Assembly: GCA_002691095.1 (NCBI GenBank)
Contig: NZGU01000006.1
Span: 26,361 to 50,177, forward strand
Direction: 5' to 3'
DNA length: 23,817 bases
DNA from: Kiritimatiellaceae bacterium
Lineage (GTDB): Bacteria; Verrucomicrobiota; Kiritimatiellia; Kiritimatiellales; Pontiellaceae
The first letter of the stretch is position 1. Each line of letters starts with the position of its first letter. Both the position numbers and the translations under genes were made by a program. Under the pieces are notes generated by a model. The model saw only the letters and a program-made list of their open reading frames with translations, did no database searches and had not been told where the DNA came from. Shown here one piece after another: positions 14,961 through 23,106 of the stretch.

Positions 14961-17078
14961 ATGAGTAACGCATCACTACATTTGACAAACAGTACTATTT
15001 CGCTCGCCTCAGGAAATCCTGAAGAGAAGCGGCAAGAGATAAAGAATTATTTTAACCATACATGGAATCAGTATGAATCGTTGTTTGAAGCACTGGTTTC
15101 AGAGGAAGTGTATTGTGAACGGCCTCAGCCACTGCGGCATCCGCTCATTTTTTACTATGGTCATACGGCCGTGTTTTATGTGAACAAGTTGATGCTTGGA
15201 AAGCAGTTGAAAGAGCGTATTAATCCGCGATTTGAGTCTTTGTTTGCGATCGGTGTAGATGAGATGAGTTGGGACGATTTAAACGACGCACACTATGAAT
15301 GGCCGTCGGTGAAAGAAGTTCAGCGCTATCGGAATGATGTAAAACAGGCGGTTAACCAGTTGATTGATGAGATGGAGCTGAGCTTGCCGGTAGCGTGGGA
15401 GAGTACAGCGTGGGTCATCTTAATGGGGATTGAGCACGAGCGCATTCATTTGGAGACAAGCTCCGTGCTGATTCGACAACTGCCGTTGGAGCAGGTGCAG
15501 GAGGTGGCAGGCTTTGCACCAAACCGTGCCGATGGGCGAGCGGCTCCTGAGAACGAGTATGTGACCGTGCCGGGCGGAACCGTTGAGTTGGGTAGATCCT
15601 CGTATGAAATCTATGGATGGGACAATGAGTTTGGAAAGACGGTATACGATGTGTCGAGTTTCCGCGCATCAAAGTATCTGGTTTCAAATCAGGAATTTCT
15701 CCAGTTTGTTGAGGCGGGCGGGTATTTACAAGCCGGCTGGTGGAGTGCAGAGGGAAAGGAATGGCGTGACTACCATCAGGCGCAGATGCCTGAATTTTGG
15801 CGAGGAGAACCGGGAGCGTATCGCTTGCGTTTGATGACGTCAGAAATCCCATTGCCGATGAACTGGCCTGCTGAAGTGTGTTATCACGAGGCGCATGCAT
15901 TTTGCAATTGGAAGAGCGTGCAGAGCGGTTCCGCGGTACGGATGCCAGATGAAGCAGAATACCGGCGTATGCTCGAATTTTCAGGGCTGGACCGGGAGCA
16001 TCATGAAGCACCTATTGAAGCGAATTGGAACTTAGAGCAGGGTGCTTCGTCGGTGGCAATAGATCGTTTTGCGCACGGTGAGTTTTATGATTTGGTCGGA
16101 AATGTATGGCAGTGGAATGAGACACCCATTCATGCATTCGATGGCTTTCAGGTGCATCCATTATACGATGATTTTTCCACGCCTACCTTTGATAATCGCC
16201 ACAACTTGATTAAAGGCGGTTCGTGGATTTCCACCGGTAATGAGATTACGTTAGGCAGTCGATATGCGTTTCGTCGGCATTTTTATCAACATGCAGGATT
16301 CCGATATATTGAGTCGGAAGCGGAGGTTAAAGTGGATTTTGATGTATATGAAACCGATGAACTGGTTTCTCAGTATTGTGAGTTTCACTACGGTGACGAT
16401 GTCTTTGGCATTCCTAATTTCGCGAAGGCGGTGGCGGATGTGGCTTTGGCAGGCAGTTCGGAGGGTGCCCGGGGTCGGGCACTGGATATTGGTTGCTCGG
16501 TAGGTCGCTCAGCGTTTGAGTTGGCACGCGTGTTTGATGCGGTGGATGCGCTCGATTTTTCGGCGCGGTTCGTCCAAGTGGGCGCGCAGATGCAGCGCCT
16601 CGGTCGCATCCGGTATGAACGCAAAGAACAGGGTGACTTGACGACATTCCAAGAGCGAACGCTGGCAGATATGGGCATTGAAGATCCCATGAATCATATT
16701 AATTTCATGCAGCAGGATGCCTGTAATATGAAAGCGCGCTTTACGGGATACGACCTAGTACTGGCGGCCAATCTGATTGATCGTTTGCGGCAGCCATCTC
16801 GCTTTTTGCAGGATATTGCAACGCGGATCTTGCCGGGCGGGTATCTCGTGATTGCATCTCCTTATACTTGGCTCGAGGAGTTCACACCGAAAGAGAACTG
16901 GATTGGTGGTTTTAAACGAGATGGAGAGCCGGTGACAACGTTGGATGGACTGCAAGAGCATCTGGGCGCTCATTTCACTTTAACCGGTGAGCCGCTTAAG
17001 CTACCGTTTGTCATTCGCGAGACGATGCATAAGCATCAGCATTCGCTCTCAGAAGTGACGATATGGAAGAAAAAGTAG
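14961..17078 (+). CDS. ovoA: 5-histidylcysteine sulfoxide synthase fused to 4-mercaptohistidine N1-methyltransferase (OvoA)
   Basis: A 705-residue protein with the full OvoA layout and usual length. A DinB-like N-terminal domain (about 25-180) supplies the iron triad H68 (YYGHTA), H159 and H163 (GIEHERIHLE). A formylglycine-generating-enzyme-like (FGE-sulfatase) domain (about 196-460) contains DLVGNVWQWNET and RHNLIKGGSW. A C-terminal SAM methyltransferase domain has the motif I Gly-rich loop LDIGCSVGRS near residues 507-516. OvoA joins cysteine to the imidazole C5 of histidine using oxygen and later methylates the product. The methyltransferase tail and the HERIH wording separate it from EgtB of ergothioneine synthesis. 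It overlaps the next gene, a C-S lyase, by 16 bases. Confidence 0.93.
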   Translation: MSNASLHLTNSTISLASGNPEEKRQEIKNYFNHTWNQYESLFEALVSEEVYCERPQPLRHPLIFYYGHTAVFYVNKLMLGKQLKERINPRFESLFAIGVDEMSWDDLNDAHYEWPSVKEVQRYRNDVKQAVNQLIDEMELSLPVAWESTAWVILMGIEHERIHLETSSVLIRQLPLEQVQEVAGFAPNRADGRAAPENEYVTVPGGTVELGRSSYEIYGWDNEFGKTVYDVSSFRASKYLVSNQEFLQFVEAGGYLQAGWWSAEGKEWRDYHQAQMPEFWRGEPGAYRLRLMTSEIPLPMNWPAEVCYHEAHAFCNWKSVQSGSAVRMPDEAEYRRMLEFSGLDREHHEAPIEANWNLEQGASSVAIDRFAHGEFYDLVGNVWQWNETPIHAFDGFQVHPLYDDFSTPTFDNRHNLIKGGSWISTGNEITLGSRYAFRRHFYQHAGFRYIESEAEVKVDFDVYETDELVSQYCEFHYGDDVFGIPNFAKAVADVALAGSSEGARGRALDIGCSVGRSAFELARVFDAVDALDFSARFVQVGAQMQRLGRIRYERKEQGDLTTFQERTLADMGIEDPMNHINFMQQDACNMKARFTGYDLVLAANLIDRLRQPSRFLQDIATRILPGGYLVIASPYTWLEEFTPKENWIGGFKRDGEPVTTLDGLQEHLGAHFTLTGEPLKLPFVIRETMHKHQHSLSEVTIWKKK

Positions 17079-18238
17079 TTTACGATTTTGATACGGTCAT
17101 CTCTCGGCTGGGTACGCAAGCAGAGAAGTATGATGCGCGGAAACAGTTTTATGGTAAGCCGGATGTAGAGCCGTTCTGGGTGGCAGATATGGATTTGCCT
17201 TCGCCTGCTTTCCTGTCCGAAGCATTGCATGATCGTGTGAACCATTCGCTGTTCGGGTATACGGAGCAAGATCCGAGCCTGTTTGAGGCGATCCGCTGGT
17301 GGATGAAAGATCAGCATGGAGTGGAGGCTTCGCCGGAGATGATGTCGTTGTCGCCTTCGGTCGTGAGTACGATTTCGATGGCGATTGAGGCTTTCACGCA
17401 GCCAGCGGAACAAGTGGTAATCCTATCTCCCGTCTATGGGCCCTTTTTTTCGACCGTCAAACTACATGAGCGGAAGGTAGTAGATTGTCCGCTGGTGCTT
17501 GATGCTGGACGCTACGAGATCAACTGGGAGGCTGTTGAAATCGCTTTGCGGGATTCAGAGACAACGTTATTGCTGCTCTGCAATCCTCAGAATCCAAGTG
17601 GTCGTGTGTGGCAGGCTGATGAGTTGAAGAGGCTGGCAATCCTATGCAAAGAGAATGGAGTCGTACTGTTCAGTGATGAGATTCATAGTGATATTGTCTA
17701 TGCACCCGCCAAACATGTTTCCGTTTTAACCGTTCCGGAAGCGCGCGACCATTGTGTGATGGCACATTCGATTGGCAAGACCTTCAATGCCAGCGGGTTA
17801 AAAAGTTCGTTTTCCATTGTACCCAATCCAGTATTGCGTAACCGCTTGCGGCGGGCGCACCGGCGGGCGCATTCGGATAATATTAATTTGTTGGGTAAAG
17901 TGGCGATCACGCAGCTGCTCTCGACCGATGGGGCGGAGTATAAGCGACAATTATGCGCGTATCTTCATGAGACAACCCGGCAGGTGGTGGAGAAACTCGG
18001 ATCGGTCGAGGGTCTTGTGCCGATGCAACCGGAAGCAACGTTTTTAGTTTGGTGCGATTTTCGGGCCAAGGGAGATTGGCAGACCGTTTCGAAACGGTTG
18101 ATCGAAGAGGCAAATGTTGCCTTATCAGGTGGAACATTTTTTGGTCCGGCGGGTGAGGGCTGGTTTCGAATCAACTGCGGTCATTCGCGCGCACAGTTAC
18201 TGCCAGCGGTGGATCGCATCTGCCGTGTATTTGCTTAA
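17063..18238 (+). CDS. ovoB: PLP-dependent C-S lyase of the PatB/MalY family, probable OvoB
   Basis: A 391-residue fold-type I PLP enzyme. Features of the cystathionine beta-lyase PatB/MalY group are visible: FWVADMDLPSP (38-48), CNPQNPSGRVW (173-183), SDEIHSDIVY (D205 to the cofactor pyridine nitrogen) and the Schiff-base lysine K239 in SIGKTFNASGL. By sequence alone it is a generic C-S lyase. Its start lies inside the end of ovoA, so it is translationally coupled. That points to the second ovothiol step, cleavage of 5-histidylcysteine sulfoxide to 4-mercaptohistidine, done by the PLP lyase OvoB in studied bacteria. The ATG at 17063 has no strong ribosome-binding site, as expected for coupling. 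Its stop shares TTAA with the opposing gene. Confidence 0.85.
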   Translation: MEEKVVYDFDTVISRLGTQAEKYDARKQFYGKPDVEPFWVADMDLPSPAFLSEALHDRVNHSLFGYTEQDPSLFEAIRWWMKDQHGVEASPEMMSLSPSVVSTISMAIEAFTQPAEQVVILSPVYGPFFSTVKLHERKVVDCPLVLDAGRYEINWEAVEIALRDSETTLLLLCNPQNPSGRVWQADELKRLAILCKENGVVLFSDEIHSDIVYAPAKHVSVLTVPEARDHCVMAHSIGKTFNASGLKSSFSIVPNPVLRNRLRRAHRRAHSDNINLLGKVAITQLLSTDGAEYKRQLCAYLHETTRQVVEKLGSVEGLVPMQPEATFLVWCDFRAKGDWQTVSKRLIEEANVALSGGTFFGPAGEGWFRINCGHSRAQLLPAVDRICRVFA

Positions 18239-19287
18239 CGGTAGAAGTCGTTTAGCTTGTTGAGGGCATCGGCACCGGGACAGAGCTCTTTTTCGGTGAG
18301 GTTCCGTAGCGGTGTTTTGGTGGTGTTCATAATCTCGTGCAGCTCTTTTGTATCTTCATCAATAAAGAGAACACCGGTCAGGACTTTATCCTCTGCGGCA
18401 TAGTCTTTCATCAATTTGAGCGCGGAACGCCGGCTGTGTATATCGTGCTGAGCTTCGAGTTTATATAGATTTAGATAAGAGCCATCGTGCATGGTCACGC
18501 GCTCCGTTGTGCCTTCACCGTATTCGGTCGTGATCTCTTCCGCCGGTGGAACATAGTCAACGGTGTTGGTTGAGGCCATATGTTGGCGCATATAATCATA
18601 GGCTTTGGTTGAGCTGGAGACATTGTTAAAGGTGACACAAGGGCTGATCACGTTGATGAAGGCAAAGCCATTGTGCGCAATCGCGGCTTGAATGATGGGA
18701 ACGAGCTGTTCTTTATCACCGGAAAAGCTATTGGCAACGAAGGTGGCACCCAACTGCAAGGAAAGAGCGCACAAGTCGATCGGCTCATAGGGGCTGGGGT
18801 CACCTTTTTTACTTTTTGAACCGAGGTCGGTGGTGGCGGAATCCTGTCCTTTGGTCAGGCCGTATACACCGTTATTCTCGCAAATGTAGACCATATTAAT
18901 GTTGCGGCGCACCGCATGAACAAATTGCCCCATTCCGATGGAGGCGGTATCGCCATCTCCCGAAACACCAATATAGAGCAGATTGCGGTTGGCCATGTTG
19001 GCACCGGTTGCAACGGAGGGCATCCGACCGTGCACGGAGTTAAAGCCGTGTGAGTTGCCCAGAAAATAGGTAGGGGTTTTGGAGGAGCAACCGATGCCTG
19101 AGAGTTTGGCGACGCGGTGAGGTTGAATCGACATTTGGAAGCAGGCATCGATGATGGCGGCACTGATGGAGTCGTGCCCGCATCCCGCACAAAGGGTCGA
19201 AACGGCTCCTTCATAATCTTTGGAGGTATAACCCAATTCATTGCGCGGCAGATTGGGATGTCTAAAGTTGGGAACGGTGTAACTCAT
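18235..19287 (-). CDS. korB: 2-oxoacid:ferredoxin oxidoreductase beta subunit (KorB-like)
   Basis: A 350-residue thiamine-diphosphate subunit. Cluster cysteines are C33 and C36 (CAGCGHDS), C67 and C217, the pattern of the [4Fe-4S] in this family. The TPP/Mg site is GDGD (110-113) with ENNGVYGLTKGQ (137-148). Together with the upstream gamma-alpha subunit it oxidatively decarboxylates a 2-oxoacid to an acyl-CoA and reduces ferredoxin. 2-Oxoglutarate is the commonest substrate for this two-subunit form, but pyruvate or branched acids cannot be excluded. Start ATG has GGAGA five bases upstream, built around the stop (TAGGAGA) of the preceding gene. It is the last gene of the operon and its stop overlaps that of the C-S lyase. 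Confidence 0.93.
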   Translation of the reverse strand: MSYTVPNFRHPNLPRNELGYTSKDYEGAVSTLCAGCGHDSISAAIIDACFQMSIQPHRVAKLSGIGCSSKTPTYFLGNSHGFNSVHGRMPSVATGANMANRNLLYIGVSGDGDTASIGMGQFVHAVRRNINMVYICENNGVYGLTKGQDSATTDLGSKSKKGDPSPYEPIDLCALSLQLGATFVANSFSGDKEQLVPIIQAAIAHNGFAFINVISPCVTFNNVSSSTKAYDYMRQHMASTNTVDYVPPAEEITTEYGEGTTERVTMHDGSYLNLYKLEAQHDIHSRRSALKLMKDYAAEDKVLTGVLFIDEDTKELHEIMNTTKTPLRNLTEKELCPGADALNKLNDFYR

Positions 19288-19295
19288 GGTTTCTC

Positions 19296-21143
19296 CTAAA
19301 AGAATCGGCTTCCGCGGCGGGGTGAGGTGGTGGTTTGCAAAATCCAGTCACGGATTTCACGGCGGATAAAGCGCGCGGTGATCGGGCTGCCATCAAAATG
19401 GAGCAGGGGCACCAGCCGGTCGGGATCAAAATCATATTCGTTGATCAGTAGCGTACGCATCTGCGCATCGCGGTTCTGTTCGACGACAAAGACATATTCA
19501 TGTTCGGCGATGAACTGTCCAACCTCGTCTGAGAAGGGAAAAGCCTGAATTCCCATGCTGTCGAGCGAGATACCGTGTAACGTGTTGAGGTGATGCAACG
19601 CTTCAAGGGTAGAGGCTTCAGAGGTGCCATAGTGGACGACGCCGACCGTGCAGGGCTTGTCCGTTTTACGGATAATCGGTTTGGGAACATGTTGCGAAGC
19701 CGTCCGCCATTTGCGCTGAAGGCGCTCCATGTTTTCGAGATATTTTTCGCCGTTTTCGGTGTAGATCGCATACTCGTCTTTGGAGGTGCCGCGGGTGAAG
19801 AAGGAACCTTTGGTGGGATGGGTGCCCGGCAAGGTGCGGTAGGGCACGCCATCTTTATCAACATCGAGATAACGACCGTAGCGCTCTTCCATGTTTTCCA
19901 AATCGTCGTGGGTCAAAATTTTGCCGCGGTCGTAGGTGCGTTCATCGTCCCACTCTAGCGGTTCGGACATATTTTCATTCATGCCCAAATCGAGGTCGGA
20001 AAGGAGAATAACGGGGGTTTGAAAGCGTTCGGCCAGATCGAAAGCCATGGCGGTATATTCAAAGCACTCATTAGGCGTAGAGGGATAGAGGCAGATATGT
20101 TTGGTATCGCCGTGCGAAGCATACGCAGCGAGAAGCACATCGGACTGCTGTGTACGGGTAGGCATGCCGGTGGATGGGCCTGCGCGTTGCACTTCGACCA
20201 GAACCGTTGGGATTTCAGCAAAGTAGGCGAGCCCAAGAAACTCGTTCATGAGCGAGAGGCCGGGGCCGCTGGTGGCGGTAAACGCGCGTGCGCCGGTCCA
20301 GTAGGAGCCGATCACCATGCCGATAGCGGCCAGTTCATCTTCCGCTTGAACGATCGCATAGTTCTTCTCTTTGGTTTCTTCGTCGACTCGGAATTTGCGG
20401 CAGAATTTAGAGTAGGCATCGATGACCGATGTGGAGGGGGTGATCGGATACCACGCGGCAACGGTTGCCCCACCATAGACGGCACCCAGCCCGGCAGCGG
20501 TGTTGCCATCGATCAAAATCTTATCGCCTACATTGTCACGCTTCTCAACGCGAAACGCGATGGGGCAGGCGGCGGCCTCTTCGGCGAGTTTATATCCGGT
20601 TTCGATAGCTTTTACATTGGGCGCAATCAGTTTTTCTTTGCCTTTGAACTGATCGCTAATGAGTTGCTTGTAGACTTCTATGTCTAGATCGAGCAACGCA
20701 CACAGAGAGCCGACATACATGACATTACGGAAAAGCTGACGCTGGCGCGGATCGGTGTAGAGTTCTCGGCATTTTGCAGTGAGCGGTAGTCCGATAATGT
20801 CGATATCATCGCGGAAGAGACTGGGGTCGAGTGGTTTGGTGGAGTCGTAGATAAAGTAGCCGCCTTTGTCGACTTCGTTGATGTCGCGCTGCATGCTCTG
20901 GGGGTTCATCGAGACCATAATATCGATGCCGCCGCGCCGCCCGAGGAATCCCGATTCGGAGACGCGAACTTCATACCAAGTGGGCAATCCCTGGATGTTA
21001 GAGGGAAAGATATTTTTGGGACTGATGGGCACGCCCATGCGGAAGATACCGCGGCTGAAGAGATTGTTAGCACTGGCAGAACCCGTGCCGTTGATGTTCG
21101 CGAATTTAATAACGAACTGGTTGATGATGATGTCGCGTTTCAT
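19296..21143 (-). CDS. korA: 2-oxoacid:ferredoxin oxidoreductase fused gamma-alpha subunit (KorA-like)
   Basis: A 615-residue protein joining two domains. Residues about 1-195 are the gamma domain (NGTGSASANNL near the N-terminus, GFLGRRGGIDIM). From about 208 is the alpha pyrimidine-binding domain, with GNTAAGLGAVYGG, YPITPST (232-238), ATSGPGLSLMNEF and QRAGPSTGMPTRTQQSD. The gamma-alpha fusion of about 600 residues is standard for KorA-type enzymes. The beta gene follows after only eight bases and the flavoprotein gene precedes by 23 bases, so the three form an operon. GAGAGAT lies just before the ATG. No separate delta ferredoxin subunit is present; the flavoprotein's ferredoxin tail may do that job. 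Substrate not determined. Confidence 0.94.
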   Translation of the reverse strand: MKRDIIINQFVIKFANINGTGSASANNLFSRGIFRMGVPISPKNIFPSNIQGLPTWYEVRVSESGFLGRRGGIDIMVSMNPQSMQRDINEVDKGGYFIYDSTKPLDPSLFRDDIDIIGLPLTAKCRELYTDPRQRQLFRNVMYVGSLCALLDLDIEVYKQLISDQFKGKEKLIAPNVKAIETGYKLAEEAAACPIAFRVEKRDNVGDKILIDGNTAAGLGAVYGGATVAAWYPITPSTSVIDAYSKFCRKFRVDEETKEKNYAIVQAEDELAAIGMVIGSYWTGARAFTATSGPGLSLMNEFLGLAYFAEIPTVLVEVQRAGPSTGMPTRTQQSDVLLAAYASHGDTKHICLYPSTPNECFEYTAMAFDLAERFQTPVILLSDLDLGMNENMSEPLEWDDERTYDRGKILTHDDLENMEERYGRYLDVDKDGVPYRTLPGTHPTKGSFFTRGTSKDEYAIYTENGEKYLENMERLQRKWRTASQHVPKPIIRKTDKPCTVGVVHYGTSEASTLEALHHLNTLHGISLDSMGIQAFPFSDEVGQFIAEHEYVFVVEQNRDAQMRTLLINEYDFDPDRLVPLLHFDGSPITARFIRREIRDWILQTTTSPRRGSRFF

Positions 21144-21166
21144 GAATCTCTCATTAGGCGGTCGCG

Positions 21167-22966
21167 TTACGCATTCACCGCACTCTCTCTGGGGGTACTC
21201 CCCGCTTTAGCGGTATTATAGGTGTATTTCTGCATGTCCCACGCTGAGGTTGGGCAGCGTTCCGCACAGAGGCCACAGTGGAGGCAGACATCTTCGTCTT
21301 TCACCATCACCCGCTCGGTCTGTAATGGAGCCGAAACATAAAGAGGTTCATCGAGGTTTTCTGCCGGTACCGTGAGTTGTTGGCGCAGCACTGACTCCTC
21401 ATCGTTTGGTGTCATGGTGAGGCAGTCGACCGGACAGATGTCCACGCAGGCATCGCACTCAATACATTTATCGTTATCGAAAACAGTCTGCACATCGCAG
21501 TTGAGGCAGCGTTGTGCTTCCTCGAAGGCGAGCTTGTCGTCGAAGCCCAGTTCGACTTCGAGCTTACGGCTTTTGAGCGCCTCTTCGAGCGGAGCATGAG
21601 GGACGGCCTGCCGCTCCTCGTCGGAGACCGCGCTGGAGTAACTCCAATCATGAATGCCCATTTTCTGGCTCATGAGATTGGTGTGCGGAGCGGGACGCTC
21701 TTCAATGGATTCTCCCTGCAGGAAAAGATCAATCGAGATCGCGGCTTGATGACCTTGAGCCACTGCCGTGATGATGTTTTTGGGGCCGAGGGCGGCATCA
21801 CCGCCAAAGAACACCTTCGGCAGGGTAGATTGGAAGGTATCGGGATTCACGACCGCCAACCCGCGTTCGTTAAAATCGATGCCCAAATCCTGCTCAATCC
21901 ATGGAAAAGCATTATTTTGACCAATGGCAAGCAGCACGAGGCTCGCATCAATGGTTTCAAATTTACCGGTGGGGATGAAGACTTCAGTACCGTCTTCCGC
22001 CACTTCGTACTCAATCACCTCAAACTTCATGCCCGTCAGTTTGCCGTCTTCCACGACATACTCCTGCGGATTGTGGTTTTCAAGAATGGGGATACCCTCT
22101 GCCTGCGTATCTTCGATTTCCCACGGGGAAGCGAGCATGGCGCTGATCGGTGTGCGGAGCATCACCTTCACATTTTTGGCGCCAAGGCGGAGTGCTGTAC
22201 GGCAGCAGTCCATGGCGGTGTTACCGCCCCCAATCACCAACACATCTTTGGGAGCGCTATCGATGTGATCAAAGGCGACATTGGCAAGCCACTCCACACC
22301 GAGCTGAACACCGGTTCCTTCGACCTGCTCATAGTTGGGCAGGGGCAACTTGCGTCCGCTGGGCGCACCGGTTCCGACAAACACCGCATCATACTCCTGC
22401 TCGAGCATGGCTTTCATGCTCTCGACACGCTGGTTGAAATAGGAGGTCACGCCCATATCAAGAATGTAACCGCACTCTTCGTCGATGACAGATTCAGGCA
22501 GCCGGAAGGAGGGGATTTGCTGGCGCATGTAGCCGCCCGGTTTGGGGGTGGCGTCGTAGAGATCGATTTCGTAGCCGAGCGGCATCAAGTCACGGGCTAC
22601 GGTCAACGAAGCCGGACCGGCGCCGATCAGCGCGACTTTCATGCCGTTCTTCTTTTTGGGAATTTCCGGCATGCGGGCTTTGACATTCTCTTTGAGGTCG
22701 GCGGCAACGCGTTTCAGGCGACAGATAGCCACCGGTTTCTCTTCGATACGTCCGCGCCGACAAGCGGGTTCACAGGGTCGGTCGCACGTACGACCGAGGA
22801 TGCCGGGAAAGACGTTGGACTCCCAGTTAATCATGTAGGCGTCTTCGTAGCGTCCGGCGGCGATCAGGCGAATATACTCGGGAACCGGTGTGTGGGCCGG
22901 GCAAGCATGTTGGCAGTCAACCACGCGATGGAAGTATTCAGGATTCTGTGTATCTGTTGGTTTCAC
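21167..22966 (-). CDS. GltD-type NAD(P)H flavoprotein with ferredoxin tail, partner of the 2-oxoacid oxidoreductase
   Basis: A 599-residue paralogue, similar in layout, of the flavoprotein heading the respiratory cluster. N-terminal Fe-S cysteines are CQHACP and CDRPCEPAC, the FAD motif is IGAGPAS near residue 115, the NAD(P) motif is IGGGNTA near 245, and the tail has CIECDACVDICP and CLHCGLCAERCP. It probably moves electrons between the ferredoxin-like clusters and NAD(P), linking 2-oxoacid oxidation to NAD(P)H. No glutamate synthase large subunit is encoded nearby. The start codon is GTG, supported by AAAGGAG four bases upstream (22971-22977). A 13-codon reading frame upstream ends in a TGA that overlaps this GTG. 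Confidence 0.93.
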   Translation of the reverse strand: MKPTDTQNPEYFHRVVDCQHACPAHTPVPEYIRLIAAGRYEDAYMINWESNVFPGILGRTCDRPCEPACRRGRIEEKPVAICRLKRVAADLKENVKARMPEIPKKKNGMKVALIGAGPASLTVARDLMPLGYEIDLYDATPKPGGYMRQQIPSFRLPESVIDEECGYILDMGVTSYFNQRVESMKAMLEQEYDAVFVGTGAPSGRKLPLPNYEQVEGTGVQLGVEWLANVAFDHIDSAPKDVLVIGGGNTAMDCCRTALRLGAKNVKVMLRTPISAMLASPWEIEDTQAEGIPILENHNPQEYVVEDGKLTGMKFEVIEYEVAEDGTEVFIPTGKFETIDASLVLLAIGQNNAFPWIEQDLGIDFNERGLAVVNPDTFQSTLPKVFFGGDAALGPKNIITAVAQGHQAAISIDLFLQGESIEERPAPHTNLMSQKMGIHDWSYSSAVSDEERQAVPHAPLEEALKSRKLEVELGFDDKLAFEEAQRCLNCDVQTVFDNDKCIECDACVDICPVDCLTMTPNDEESVLRQQLTVPAENLDEPLYVSAPLQTERVMVKDEDVCLHCGLCAERCPTSAWDMQKYTYNTAKAGSTPRESAVNA

Positions 22967-23106
22967 AACTCTCCTTTGTTGGGTCTCAATTCCCGTTCGC
23001 TCATGAACCCCTCTATTTACATTTTGTTAGGAGTTTTTAAAACATAGGCACCGCAGGATTTCAGCAACAAAAGCAAGAAATCGAACGCGCCGCGATTTAA
23101 AGGAGA
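22967..23106 (-). promoter_or_regulatory. Upstream region of the flavoprotein-korAB operon
   Basis: 140 bases between the phosphatase gene and the operon, read on the minus strand. It holds the AAAGGAG site for the GTG start and a possible 13-codon leader frame at 22963-23004. No promoter stands out; TTTTAA and TAAATA at 17-base spacing are a weak match only. No convincing terminator for the phosphatase gene was seen. Confidence 0.35.

Noticed and set aside
14961..17078. EgtB of ergothioneine synthesis
   Set aside because: The 705-residue length, the C-terminal methyltransferase domain and the neighbouring C-S lyase fit OvoA; no EgtD-like histidine methyltransferase gene is present.
21512..23047. 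A 511-codon open frame on the plus strand
   Set aside because: It lies antisense to the flavoprotein with intact Fe-S, FAD and NAD(P) motifs, and its translation shows no recognisable domain. High GC at the third codon positions of the real gene explains the long opposite frame.
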